A stretch of DNA of 42,924 bases from Bacillota bacterium (GTDB taxonomy: Bacteria > Bacillota > Clostridia > Acetivibrionales > DSM-1351), in NCBI GenBank assembly GCA_023393115.1, contig JAEWMS010000044.1:1-42924 (forward strand). The letters are read 5' to 3'. Shown here in pieces: positions 15,802 to 23,709 of the stretch. The notes beneath the pieces are model-generated. The model searched no databases, had not been told where the DNA came from, and saw only the letters and a list, made by a program, of their open reading frames with translations. Numbering within the stretch: the first letter of the stretch is position 1; every line of letters begins with the position of its first letter. The position numbers were made by a program, and so were the translations under genes.

Positions 15802-16551
15802 ATGATTGATATTCATAGTCATATAATACACGGGGTTGATGATGGACCATCAAATATTACTGAATCTCTTAGAATGATTAAAGAGGCAGAAAGACTTGGA
15901 ATAAGCCAGATTATGGCAGCTCCTCATTATCAGGAGTGCATTTTCGGACTGGAGCGTGTTGAAGAAAACTATCAGGAATTACTTTACCGGGCACAGGACT
16001 ATGATGTGGCCATTAATTTAGGCTTTGAGGTGTTTGTAGATCCAAACAACCATTCCTATTTTAAGAACAGGAAAAAAATTAGCTTGAATAAATCGGGTAT
16101 TATGCTTTTAGAATTTCCCTTTAGTGCTCCTCCGTCAAAATGCGTGGATATGGTCTGGAAATTCAGAGTTCAAAAAATAACTCCTGTAATTGCTCATATG
16201 GAAAGGAACAGGTCCTTTATTAACAGGTTTGAAGCCTTCGTAGCCTTTATTAAGGCAGGTTGTTATATTCAGTTGGATGCGGCCAGTATAGCAGGGGTTT
16301 ACGGTATGAAAATTAAAGATTTCTCCAAGAAACTACTTCAAATGAAATTAGCCGATATGGTTGCCTCAAATGCGCATTGTGCTAATGATTACGCCGATTG
16401 GTACTCCGAGGCTTTGAAAAATGTATCAAACTGGGTGGGGAAAGAGGAGGCAGGTATACTTTTTCATAATAATGCTAAGCAGATACTGGATGGCAGAAAT
16501 AGCGAAGAACATGCAAACAGAAATATTTTAAGGTGGGAGCGTATGGTATGA
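15802..16551 (+). CDS. CpsB/CapC-type PHP tyrosine phosphatase
   Basis: A 249-residue protein of the PHP superfamily. The N-terminal metal motif is MIDIHSHIIHGVDDGP, with further ligands in MAAPHYQE, VIAHMERN and SNAHCAND. These match the manganese-dependent phosphatases (CpsB, YwqE, CapC) that remove phosphate from the tyrosine kinase controlling capsule polymerisation. No CpsC/CpsD-type kinase is present in this window, so its partner must lie elsewhere. AAAGGAATTAAG precedes the ATG. The stop codon overlaps the sugar transferase start as ATGA, so the two are translationally coupled. Confidence 0.85.
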   Translation: MIDIHSHIIHGVDDGPSNITESLRMIKEAERLGISQIMAAPHYQECIFGLERVEENYQELLYRAQDYDVAINLGFEVFVDPNNHSYFKNRKKISLNKSGIMLLEFPFSAPPSKCVDMVWKFRVQKITPVIAHMERNRSFINRFEAFVAFIKAGCYIQLDAASIAGVYGMKIKDFSKKLLQMKLADMVASNAHCANDYADWYSEALKNVSNWVGKEEAGILFHNNAKQILDGRNSEEHANRNILRWERMV

Positions 16552-17216
16552 AGGATATAGAACTTAATGCGGAAGCTATCGTGATACAAAGAGGCATGTT
16601 TAATAATGTATCAAATTTCTATAGAATTACCAAAAGATTGTTTGATATTGCATTCTCAATTATGGCAATAATAATTTTATCACCTGTCTTTCTGCTGGTA
16701 GCTCTTATAATTAAATCAGATTCCAGAGGGCCGGTATTTTTTCATCAAAGGCGGATAGGAGTAATGGGAAAGCCTTTTTATATGCACAAGTTCAGATCAA
16801 TGGTTTCTGATGCTGAGCAAAGATTTAAGGAAGTTGAAGATAAAAATGAGATCAGCGGTTTTATGTTTAAAATAAAGGATGATCCCCGAGTAACAAGGGT
16901 TGGTAGAATAATCAGGAAAACCAGTATTGACGAATTACCTCAACTGTTTAATGTCTTAAAGGGTGATATGAGTATAGTCGGACCCAGACCGCCAATAGGC
17001 AGAGAAGTTCAGAAATATGATGCCTGGCATAATTTGAGGTTGTCTGTGAAGCCTGGTATAACCGGCCTTTGGCAGGTCAGCGGCAGAAATGATATAGGTT
17101 TCGAAGATATGTGCAGATTGGACCTAAAATACATACGGGAAAGAAATTTCATCTATGATATAAAGATTATTATTAAAACACTTCCGGTTTTACTGGGAGA
17201 CAGCAGAGCGTCATAA
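16548..17216 (+). CDS. Undecaprenyl-phosphate sugar-1-phosphate transferase (priming enzyme)
   Basis: A 222-residue bacterial sugar transferase of the short PglC/WcaJ C-terminal type. It has one membrane segment (LFDIAFSIMAIIILSPVFLLVALII), then the family blocks GPVFFHQRRIGVMGKPFYMHKFRSM, DEISGFMFKIKDDPRVTRVGRIIRKTSIDELPQLFNVLKGDMSIVGPRPP, and KPGITGLWQVSGRND. It starts repeat-unit assembly by moving a sugar-phosphate from UDP-sugar to undecaprenyl phosphate. I chose the ATG at 16548, which has AAGGTGGG at 16530-16537 and overlaps the phosphatase stop codon; a GTG lies 15 bases upstream. It confirms that the genes around the peptide island make a lipid-linked polymer. Confidence 0.9.
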   Translation: MKDIELNAEAIVIQRGMFNNVSNFYRITKRLFDIAFSIMAIIILSPVFLLVALIIKSDSRGPVFFHQRRIGVMGKPFYMHKFRSMVSDAEQRFKEVEDKNEISGFMFKIKDDPRVTRVGRIIRKTSIDELPQLFNVLKGDMSIVGPRPPIGREVQKYDAWHNLRLSVKPGITGLWQVSGRNDIGFEDMCRLDLKYIRERNFIYDIKIIIKTLPVLLGDSRAS

Positions 17217-17236
17217 ATGAGAATCGAAGGTGCGAA

Positions 17237-17737
17237 TTGAAAAGCAAAGGAATAGGCATAGCAGCGGCGGTCCTGCTGCTGGTATGGATTGGATTAATTT
17301 TATACATGTCTTCGCAAAGTGCAGAAAGTTCTGGTCACATAAGCAGGACAATCACAGTTCAAATGCTAAAAGCAGCTGAGAAAGCGGGCTTCATAGCAGA
17401 AGGAGCGTCAAAATCCTCCTCATTCATTGTATTAGTTGATCAGAAGGTAAGAAGTCTGGCTCACGTATCCATGTATTTTCTTCTGGGATTTATTTTTATG
17501 GTTATGCTATGGGTTTGGAGAGTTAAACGAAATAAAAGGATTACTATAGTTTTTTTGGTATGTCTGGGACTGAGTATTATGGATGAAATAAACCAAATGC
17601 AATATTACGGAAGAAACAACAGTGGCCTTATAAGTGCCGGGCTTGAGGATATCATGAAGGATACTTTAGGAATATGCTCAGCCATAGTACTGTTTATTGT
17701 AATAAGAATTGTTTTTAAGCCGTCGGTTAAAATTTAA
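17237..17737 (+). CDS. VanZ-like membrane protein 1
   Basis: A 166-residue protein with four hydrophobic segments. The VanZ family pattern is seen as LYMSSQSAESS after the first segment, VRSLAHVSMYFLLGFIF, and SIMDEINQMQYYGRNNSGLISAGLEDIMKDTLGI. VanZ gives low-level teicoplanin resistance in enterococci; the role of most relatives is unknown. It starts with TTG at 17237 after GAAGG, 20 bases behind the priming transferase, and ends the locus before the terminator at 17801. Confidence 0.75.
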   Translation: MKSKGIGIAAAVLLLVWIGLILYMSSQSAESSGHISRTITVQMLKAAEKAGFIAEGASKSSSFIVLVDQKVRSLAHVSMYFLLGFIFMVMLWVWRVKRNKRITIVFLVCLGLSIMDEINQMQYYGRNNSGLISAGLEDIMKDTLGICSAIVLFIVIRIVFKPSVKI

Positions 17738-17800
17738 TATTTTCGTGCTTTTTTTCAATATAACATAAATTATGCTATAATAAATAATATAGCAAATTAC

Positions 17801-17830
17801 AAACGTATGATTTTTCATATGTTTTTTTTT
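17801..17830 (+). terminator. Rho-independent terminator of the polysaccharide/RiPP run
   Basis: AAACGTATGA (17801-17810) and TCATATGTTT (17815-17824) form ten pairs with one G-U around TTTT, and six more T residues follow. It lies between the two VanZ genes and probably ends the transcript that covers the RiPP and priming genes. Confidence 0.75.
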
Positions 17831-17898
17831 GTTCGAAAAAGTATAAATTTTTTGAAGTATTTATAATACTAACAATTGAAGGGTACGTAAAAATCGAT

Positions 17899-18360
17899 AT
17901 GAACAAAAAAGTATATCTGACAATATCCTGGATGGCAGTTTTTTTTTGGATGTCATTTATTTTTAGTTTATCCTCCCAGCCTGCCTTTGAGTCCAATGAG
18001 CTTAGTCTTGGAATAGCAGACAGAATAATAAAATTATTTGGAAATCTGTTCCGATTCGATATAGATATATTGAACCACATAGTTAGAAAAGGGGCTCATT
18101 CCATCGCCTACCTGATATTAGCAGTATTAATTTTTAACTATGTTAACCAAAGAAAAATCTCAGGCTGGAAAAGTGTGGTTCTGGTGCTTTCCTTATGTGT
18201 TTTATATGCTATAAGCGATGAGATTCATCAGCTCTATGTTGAGGGAAGAAGCGGACAACCGTCGGATGTACTGATTGACAGTATTGGAGCTGTTGCAGGA
18301 GTGGGAGTTTTTAAGCTACTGCAAAGGCTTTTTTTCAGCATATTGCATAGAAAAAAATAA
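17899..18360 (+). CDS. VanZ-like membrane protein 2
   Basis: A 153-residue membrane protein of the same family as the gene at 17237 but not a close copy. It shows FIFSLSSQPAFESNELS, ILNHIVRKGAHSIAYLILAVLIF (the R-K-x-x-H block) and YAISDEIHQLYVEGRSGQPSDVLIDSIGAVAGV, which are clearer family hallmarks than in copy 1. The ATG follows TGAAGGGT at a rather long distance. It is separated from the first copy by a terminator and stands alone before pyrG. Its function is unknown. Confidence 0.8.
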   Translation: MNKKVYLTISWMAVFFWMSFIFSLSSQPAFESNELSLGIADRIIKLFGNLFRFDIDILNHIVRKGAHSIAYLILAVLIFNYVNQRKISGWKSVVLVLSLCVLYAISDEIHQLYVEGRSGQPSDVLIDSIGAVAGVGVFKLLQRLFFSILHRKK

Positions 18361-18374
18361 ATCTTACTTATATA

Positions 18375-18403
18375 TTGACCTTTGGTATGTCAAAATATAA
18401 AAT
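18375..18403 (+). promoter_or_regulatory. Candidate sigma-A promoter of pyrG
   Basis: TTGACC (18375-18380) and TAAAAT (18398-18403) are 17 bases apart. Transcription would begin near A18410 or the GGG run at 18411-18413, about 125 bases before the pyrG start. Confidence 0.6.
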
Positions 18404-18536
18404 ATAACGAGGGAATAGATGCACTGGTATCAAATGAGACATTTTTTCCCTTAAACGTGCTTAATATAAGCCTAAAACATATTTTCAGCATATCTATATA
18501 TTGTAACTGTATGAACATGTCGAGAGGAGTAAAACA

Positions 18537-20141
18537 ATGTCAGTAAAGTATATCTTCGTAACTGGTGGTGTGGTTTCCGGGTTAGGAAAAGGAATAACGG
18601 CAGCATCGTTGGGGAGGCTTTTAAAAGCAAGAGGTGTACACGTAACAATTCAGAAATTTGACCCGTATATAAATGTTGACCCGGGTACAATGAGCCCTTA
18701 TCAGCACGGAGAGGTTTTCGTCACTGAGGACGGAGCAGAAACAGACCTTGATTTAGGCCATTACGAAAGGTTCATAGATGAGAATCTTAGTAAAAATAGT
18801 AATGTTACAACCGGAAAAGTATATTGGTCAGTTATCAGCAAAGAGCGTAAAGGTGACTTCCTCGGAGGTACAGTTCAGGTAATCCCTCATATCACAAATG
18901 AAATCAAGGAAAGAATCTACAGAGTAGGCAAGTCAGAAAGAACAGATGTTGTTATTACTGAAATAGGAGGAACAGTCGGTGATATTGAAAGTCTCCCGTT
19001 CCTTGAGGCAATAAGACAGGTATCTACTGAAATCGGAAGAGAAAACGTAATGTTTATTCATGTTACCTTGGTCCCATTCCTTGGTAAGTCAGGTGAACTC
19101 AAAACAAAACCAACTCAGCACAGCGTAAAAGAATTAATAAGTCTAGGAATTCAACCGGATGTTATTGTTTGCAGAACCGAAAAATTCCTCTCTCAGGATT
19201 TAAAGGACAAGATAGCATTTTTCTGTAATCTCCCGGCAGGAGCGGTAGTTCAGAATCTTGATGCAGAGGTACTGTATGAGGTTCCTTTAATGTTGGAAAA
19301 AGAGGGACTTGCTAAAACAGTTTGTAAAAGGTTGGGATTAAGCTGTAACGAACCGGATCTTTCCGAGTGGGAAGAAATGGTTAACAGACAGAAAAATCCG
19401 AAAGGGTCGGTAACAATAGCCCTTGTTGGTAAGTACGTTGAGCTCCACGATGCATATCTGAGTGTGGCAGAATCCTTAAGACATGGCGGAATCGGTAACG
19501 ATGTTGAAGTTGATATAAAATGGGTAAACTCCGAAGAACTTGAGAATGGAGAAGTGAGCGACTATCTCAAGGGAGTTGATGGGATTCTTGTTCCTGGAGG
19601 TTTCGGAGACAGAGGTATAGAAGGTAAAATACTTGCAATTACTTACGCCAGAGAAAATAAAATACCGTTCTTTGGAATATGTCTGGGTATGCAGATGGCA
19701 GTTGTTGAATTTGCAAGGAATGTTGCCGGATTACACGATGCAAACAGCTCAGAGTTCGGTGAAACTCCTTATCCCGTTATAGATTTAATGCCGGAGCAGC
19801 GTGATATTGACGAAATGGGCGGGACAATGAGACTTGGTGTTTACCCTTGTAAGATTATAGATGGCACAATGATTCAAAGTATATACAAGGATGAACTAAT
19901 ATATGAAAGACACAGACACAGATACGAATTTAGCAACGAATATCGTGATACATTAACAAAAGCAGGTATGGTTTTATCAGGTCTTTCACCTAGCGGAAAG
20001 CTAGTTGAAACAATCGAATTAAAGGACCACCCTTGGTTTGTAGGAGTACAGTTCCATCCGGAATTCAAGTCCAGACCAAACAAGCCGCACCATTTGTTTA
20101 AAGACTTTATAAGAGCGGCTAATGAGTATAGAACCAGATAA
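18537..20141 (+). CDS. pyrG: CTP synthase
   Basis: A 534-residue enzyme of full family length that makes CTP from UTP, ATP and glutamine in the cytoplasm. The synthase domain begins with KYIFVTGGVVSGLGKGITAASLG, containing the P-loop, and holds FDPYINVDPGTMSPYQHGEVFVTEDGAETDLDLGHYERF. The C-terminal glutamine amidotransferase domain has the catalytic C382 in FFGICLGMQMAV and the His-Glu pair in VQFHPEF. AGAGGAGT precedes the ATG. It stands alone between a promoter at 18375 and a strong terminator at 20184. Identification is certain by sequence. Confidence 0.98.
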   Translation: MSVKYIFVTGGVVSGLGKGITAASLGRLLKARGVHVTIQKFDPYINVDPGTMSPYQHGEVFVTEDGAETDLDLGHYERFIDENLSKNSNVTTGKVYWSVISKERKGDFLGGTVQVIPHITNEIKERIYRVGKSERTDVVITEIGGTVGDIESLPFLEAIRQVSTEIGRENVMFIHVTLVPFLGKSGELKTKPTQHSVKELISLGIQPDVIVCRTEKFLSQDLKDKIAFFCNLPAGAVVQNLDAEVLYEVPLMLEKEGLAKTVCKRLGLSCNEPDLSEWEEMVNRQKNPKGSVTIALVGKYVELHDAYLSVAESLRHGGIGNDVEVDIKWVNSEELENGEVSDYLKGVDGILVPGGFGDRGIEGKILAITYARENKIPFFGICLGMQMAVVEFARNVAGLHDANSSEFGETPYPVIDLMPEQRDIDEMGGTMRLGVYPCKIIDGTMIQSIYKDELIYERHRHRYEFSNEYRDTLTKAGMVLSGLSPSGKLVETIELKDHPWFVGVQFHPEFKSRPNKPHHLFKDFIRAANEYRTR

Positions 20142-20183
20142 CTTTATTAAAAGAATAATAAAAGATTAATATCAGATTTAAAT

Positions 20184-20219
20184 AAAAAACAGGCGGTTTC
20201 CAAGGACCGCCTGTTTTTT
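20184..20219 (+). terminator. Rho-independent terminator of pyrG
   Basis: Fourteen paired bases (20184-20197 with 20206-20219), GC-rich at the core (CAGGCGGT/ACCGCCTG), with an 8-base loop and a run of six T residues. An A-run on the other side allows action in both directions. Confidence 0.9.
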
Positions 20220-20358
20220 ATTGCTCTTTTATTGCCCTTGTACTGTAAAAATAAAACTTTTTTATTGTATAAAAAAAAGCATTACTGACAATAATTAATA
20301 TGAAACCCTATTTACTAAATATTGATAGGTTTAAATAAAAAATGATTGAATGAAAGAA

Positions 20359-20387
20359 GTATATTTGTTCATTCAATAGGGGAAAGT
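20359..20387 (+). promoter_or_regulatory. Sigma-F-type promoter of spoIIR
   Basis: GTATA (20359-20363) and GGGGAAAGT (20379-20387) with a 15-base spacer match the Bacillus sigma-F forms GYATA and GGnnAnAnT. It lies 78 bases before the spoIIR start. Family knowledge places spoIIR under the forespore factor sigma-F, so the match is biologically expected. Confidence 0.65.
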
Positions 20388-20464
20388 GCGGAGCATACCT
20401 GGCATCAGTAAAGATTTACCTTTACTCTGAATTAGATATGTGTTACCGTCGGGAGGGGAAAATT

Positions 20465-21181
20465 ATGAGTAAGGGACTACTATATTTAAAACCGGTATCA
20501 AACAGTCAGAAGGTAGTAAACGTTATCAAAATATCCATAGCTGTTTTGCTATTGGTTATCCTTGGAGCATGGATAATTTCTTACACTTACGCAGAAGACG
20601 TAAATGCAGGACTCTCACAAAATCTGGTCAGACTTCATGTTGTTGCAAATAGTGATTCTGCCTCGGATCAGGCATTAAAGCTTAAAGTCCGGGATGCTAT
20701 TATAGAGTTTATGAAAGACAAGTTGGCAAATTCTAAAAACATTAATGAAACCAAAGGTATTATTAATGCTAATTTACAAGCTATTGAAGAGGTATCGCGA
20801 GAAGTTATTAAAGCTAACAATAGCACTTATGAAGTTAAAGCCTCAATTGGAAATTACTCATTTCCTACAAAAACATATGGTGACATAGCTTTACCAGCAG
20901 GAGAATATCAGGCCCTTAAGGTGGTAATAGGAGAGGGTGTCGGTGCCAACTGGTGGTGTGTACTATTCCCGCCGCTGTGTTTTGTTGATGCAACACATGG
21001 TACTATACCGGATTCGGTAAAGCAGGATTTGAAGACTTCACTGTCAGATGAGGAGTATAAATTGATAACCACCTCAGACAGCGATGAAGACATTCCCGTA
21101 AAAATCAAGTTTAAAGTGGTTGAGATTTTAGAGGGATCTAAAGTAAAGCTAACAGGAGCAGTAAATAAAATGTTCAAATAA
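20465..21181 (+). CDS. spoIIR: Stage II sporulation protein R
   Basis: A 238-residue exported protein with one N-terminal membrane segment (VINVIKISIAVLLLVILGAWIISY type, about residues 20-40). It carries the family blocks LVRLHVVANSDSASDQALKLKVRDAI and LPAGEYQALKVVIGEGVGANWWCVLFPPLCFVD. In spore formers SpoIIR is made in the forespore and signals across the septum to activate SpoIIGA, which processes pro-sigma-E. I chose the ATG at 20465 after GGGAGGGGAA; an upstream in-frame ATG at 20438 has no site. It shows that the organism forms endospores. Confidence 0.95.
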   Translation: MSKGLLYLKPVSNSQKVVNVIKISIAVLLLVILGAWIISYTYAEDVNAGLSQNLVRLHVVANSDSASDQALKLKVRDAIIEFMKDKLANSKNINETKGIINANLQAIEEVSREVIKANNSTYEVKASIGNYSFPTKTYGDIALPAGEYQALKVVIGEGVGANWWCVLFPPLCFVDATHGTIPDSVKQDLKTSLSDEEYKLITTSDSDEDIPVKIKFKVVEILEGSKVKLTGAVNKMFK

Positions 21182-21231
21182 CTTATACAGTGTATCACGG
21201 CAAAAGTATTTATAATTGAATCTTCCTTAAG

Positions 21232-21275
21232 CGAAAAGAGCTATGTAGTTTAATCTGCATAGCTCTTTTCGGTAA
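21232..21275 (+). terminator. Probable terminator after spoIIR
   Basis: Arms 21232-21248 and 21255-21271 form a long stem around TTAAT-type loop bases, with AAAAGAGC at the base pairing to GCTCTTTT. If the lower A-U pairs open, the stem is followed by four T residues, so it could terminate in either direction, but weakly. Confidence 0.55.
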
Positions 21276-21344
21276 AAAATTCTACATTTATTTAGCGGAT
21301 TGATATATAATAGTATCAATATTAACGATGAATGGCGGTATTCT

Positions 21345-22046
21345 ATGTGGCTATTGAATAGTTTTATCAATTATTTCAGCAGTCAGGCTGATTTTTACTT
21401 ATCCATGTTTTTAAGACTTGTAGCGGCATGTATACTTGGAGGAATTATAGGCTTTGAACGTGAACATGTACATAGACCGGCCGGTCTCAGAACCCATATA
21501 CTTGTATGTGTTGGATCTGCTCTTGTTATGGTTACCTCGGAATTCATATACTACAGGTATTCTTATCAGGTAAATGTGGATCCGGCCAGACTTGGCGCAC
21601 AAGTAATAAGCGGTATAGGCTTTCTTGGGGCAGGTACAATTATCAAAGAGGGTATCAGCGTAAAGGGCTTGACCACTGCTGCCAGTCTTTGGGCCGTATC
21701 CTGTATAGGTATAGCCGTCGGGATAGGTTTTTATTCAGGAGCATTTATTGCAACGGTTATAATCTTTCTGATACTTGTGGTTATAAAGAAAACTCAAAGT
21801 ACAATTTCCACACAGAAAAGTACAAGAATATTTATTCACACCCAGATAAAAAGAGGGGAAGTAAGTGAATTATCAAAATTAATACAGGAAATGGGAGTTA
21901 AAATCAAAAAGACCGATTTTGTAAGCAGCGAAAGAGACGGAGAAATGGTCCTTCGTTTCACTTTGGATATATCACATATACCAGTGGCTGAACTTATAGA
22001 AGCCATTCTTTGCCATGAGCACGTAAGACGAGTTTATGAGGAATAG
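21345..22046 (+). CDS. MgtC/SapB family membrane protein
   Basis: A 233-residue protein with four to five membrane segments and the family blocks LVAACILGGIIGFEREHVHRPAGLRTHILVCVGSALVM, DPARLGAQVISGIGFLGAGTII and VKGLTTAASLWAVSCIGIAVGIGFY. A C-terminal ACT-like soluble region follows (about 155-233). MgtC of Salmonella inhibits the F-type ATPase and aids survival at low Mg2+; many Gram-positive relatives are of unknown role. I chose the ATG at 21345 over the TTG at 21300, because it puts the first segment close to the terminus, though its ribosome-binding site is weak. Confidence 0.85.
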   Translation: MWLLNSFINYFSSQADFYLSMFLRLVAACILGGIIGFEREHVHRPAGLRTHILVCVGSALVMVTSEFIYYRYSYQVNVDPARLGAQVISGIGFLGAGTIIKEGISVKGLTTAASLWAVSCIGIAVGIGFYSGAFIATVIIFLILVVIKKTQSTISTQKSTRIFIHTQIKRGEVSELSKLIQEMGVKIKKTDFVSSERDGEMVLRFTLDISHIPVAELIEAILCHEHVRRVYEE

Positions 22047-22054
22047 TTGCAATT

Positions 22055-22594
22055 ATGAAGCTATATCATTATTATGATAAGGATTTAGGTCCTTTTAAAA
22101 ACATCTCTGAGTTATCTGATGAAGAGGCAAAAAAAGTGATGGCAGAGCTTTCTAAGAAAAAGCCAGGAGCTTTTTGCAATCAAAGAAACGATGAGTACTT
22201 AAAACTTAGACATTATTACGAGAATATATTACGAACTGAATTTAATAAAAAAGACGGGGTTATCAAAAGAGAGATTCCGCACTATATGGTAGTGGAGGCT
22301 TGTAATTTTATAGAATCCTGGTATGAGAAATGTGAGCATCTTGTGATAGATGTAGAAGAATTTGATAAAAGAACACTTTCTTTTACCTATGGGGATTCAC
22401 ATCCAACATTTAGTGACAGGGTAAATGATGGAAAAGAATATCGTAGAAAATTGTATACCTATGATGAGATATTAGAAGTCATAGAGAAATACGGATATCC
22501 ACAGGAGTGGAATAAAGATGGAAAATATGGACCTGAGAGATATGTTGAAGTCCATATTTGGTCAGATGAGGTTATTTTAAGGTATAAACATTAA
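22055..22594 (+). CDS. Unrecognised 179-residue cytoplasmic protein
   Basis: I do not recognise this family with certainty. It has no signal peptide or membrane segment, is rich in charged and aromatic residues, and begins MKLYHYYDKDLGPFKNISELSDEEAKKVM. It contains LRHYYENILRTEFNKKDGVIKREIPHYMVVE and ends with YGPERYVEVHIWSDEVILRYKH. It follows the MgtC-family gene by 8 bases and ends inside its own terminator hairpin, so it may be the second gene of that transcript. It looks like a compact soluble protein of the type seen singly in many Firmicutes. No function is proposed. Confidence 0.7.
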   Translation: MKLYHYYDKDLGPFKNISELSDEEAKKVMAELSKKKPGAFCNQRNDEYLKLRHYYENILRTEFNKKDGVIKREIPHYMVVEACNFIESWYEKCEHLVIDVEEFDKRTLSFTYGDSHPTFSDRVNDGKEYRRKLYTYDEILEVIEKYGYPQEWNKDGKYGPERYVEVHIWSDEVILRYKH

Positions 22595-22628
22595 TGGTAA
22601 TTGCATGTACCATTAATGTTTCGCTTTT
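22586..22628 (+). terminator. Rho-independent terminator overlapping a stop codon
   Basis: AAACATTAATGGTA (22586-22599) pairs perfectly with 22608-22621 around an 8-base loop, then CGCTTTTTC. The stop codon TAA at 22592-22594 lies in the first arm, so translation to the end of the gene would interfere with folding. Confidence 0.75.
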
Positions 22629-22698
22629 TCTGCTTCAAATATTAAGGTATAGGAGCATTTTAGATAGTTAAATAATGAAAGAGTGGAATTAGGGAGTT

Positions 22699-23274
22699 GT
22701 GATTAAATATTTTAAGTTTTTATTTATCATTTTGCTAAGTTTCGCAGTTATTTTTGGCTTTTCGGGTAAAATTACAGCAAATGCAGCTCTAACAGAAAAG
22801 AATGTGAAAATTGTCGCAAGTCAATTCACAGGAGCTTTTAGCTATGACAACGGAATGGCAACGATGATGGGTTCAACCTCAGTTTTCGGATTAGGTAAGA
22901 TGAAAAATAATAGTGGCTTTACAAACAACGTCGGAAATAGTAAACAGTGGGCAATGTTAGCTGCCAACGACGATAGTATTTATGGAATTAAAAAAGATGG
23001 AACTTTATGGGCCTGGGGAGCGGTCGGTTCCCTATTAGATCAAGAAAAAGATGAGGATTTTAAGCCTGCACAGGTAGGAAGTGATACCGACTGGATCAGT
23101 GTTTCTAATGGAGCGAATGATTGTGAATTTGTATATTTCTTAAAGTCGGATGGAAGAGTATTCGGATTTGGAAATAATGGTAACAATCAACTGCTCCTCG
23201 GTAATAAGGATACAGGGTACGAACCTGATTTAGTTCTAGTTCATTATAATGCAAAGAAAGGAACATTGGAATAG
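22699..23274 (+). CDS. Short secreted RCC1-repeat protein
   Basis: A 191-residue protein with a signal peptide (IKYFKFLFIILLSFAVIFGFSGKITANA, cleavage likely after ANA). RCC1-type blades follow: DSIYGIKKDGTLWAWGAVGSLLDQ, TDWISVSNG and FVYFLKSDGRVFGFGNNGNNQLLLGN. Full RCC1 propellers have about seven blades; this has two to three, so it is either a fragment or a small oligomerising form. The GTG start follows AGGGAG. No continuation in another frame was noticed downstream, and the last residues (NAKKGTLE) do not look like a repeat. Its function is unknown; secreted RCC1 and WG-repeat proteins are common in Clostridia. Confidence 0.65.
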   Translation: MIKYFKFLFIILLSFAVIFGFSGKITANAALTEKNVKIVASQFTGAFSYDNGMATMMGSTSVFGLGKMKNNSGFTNNVGNSKQWAMLAANDDSIYGIKKDGTLWAWGAVGSLLDQEKDEDFKPAQVGSDTDWISVSNGANDCEFVYFLKSDGRVFGFGNNGNNQLLLGNKDTGYEPDLVLVHYNAKKGTLE

Positions 23275-23343
23275 CTTACAATGTACAACCTCACCTACCT
23301 ATTCCATCCCGTCCAAGATTATTAATTTAAGCAACTTCAATGT

Positions 23344-23572
23344 AGGCTGTTAAAGTAACATATTATGCAATATATTCAATACAGTAAAATAAATAATGCG
23401 CGAGTACAAACTAAAAAAACAGGGAAGCATGGTAGAAATTGAGAATCGGATTTGAGTATACGAAAATTTGATTCTCAATTTCGTGTGCAACCTGTTTTTT
23501 TGGTTTAGTACGGGAGCATTATAGCTTAAATTTATATTGAATATATTGCATATCATATTTTACCAACAGCCT
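23344..23572. repeat. 229-base hairpin element, copy A
   Basis: The ends AGGCTGTT (23344-23351) and AACAGCCT (23565-23572) are inverted. Further in, 23365-23381 pairs perfectly with 23535-23551 (17 bases), 23393-23399 with 23516-23522, GTAC 23404-23407 with 23508-23511, 23413-23423 with 23491-23501 (11 bases), and 23435-23447 with 23470-23482 (13 bases). The whole unit therefore folds into one long imperfect hairpin. The part from CGCGAGTAC to GTGTG recurs at 26464-26552. It has no coding potential and may be a MITE-like element or a structured RNA. Together with the sequence to 23612 it fills the gap between the RCC1 gene and the ATPase promoter. Confidence 0.7.
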
Positions 23573-23612
23573 CCTTAAAGCTGATTAATCTCAATAATCT
23601 TGTACTAATTTC

Positions 23613-23641
23613 TTGACCTCCCGAATAAAAATATTCATAGT
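23613..23641 (+). promoter_or_regulatory. Candidate promoter of the P-type ATPase gene
   Basis: TTGACC (23613-23618) and CATAGT (23636-23641) with a 17-base spacer. The -10 box is weak. It lies downstream of hairpin element A, so the element would not be part of this transcript. Confidence 0.4.
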
Positions 23642-23709
23642 ACAGAGTTCCAAATGTGAACCGAATTTAGAGAATATCGTACTTAATATAGGAGAGGGCG
23701 AGAATTGAT

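Noticed and set aside
23400..23706. Manganese (yybP-ykoY) riboswitch before the P-type ATPase
   Set aside because: The conserved loop sequences of that class are not present, and the probable promoter at 23613 lies after the hairpin element.
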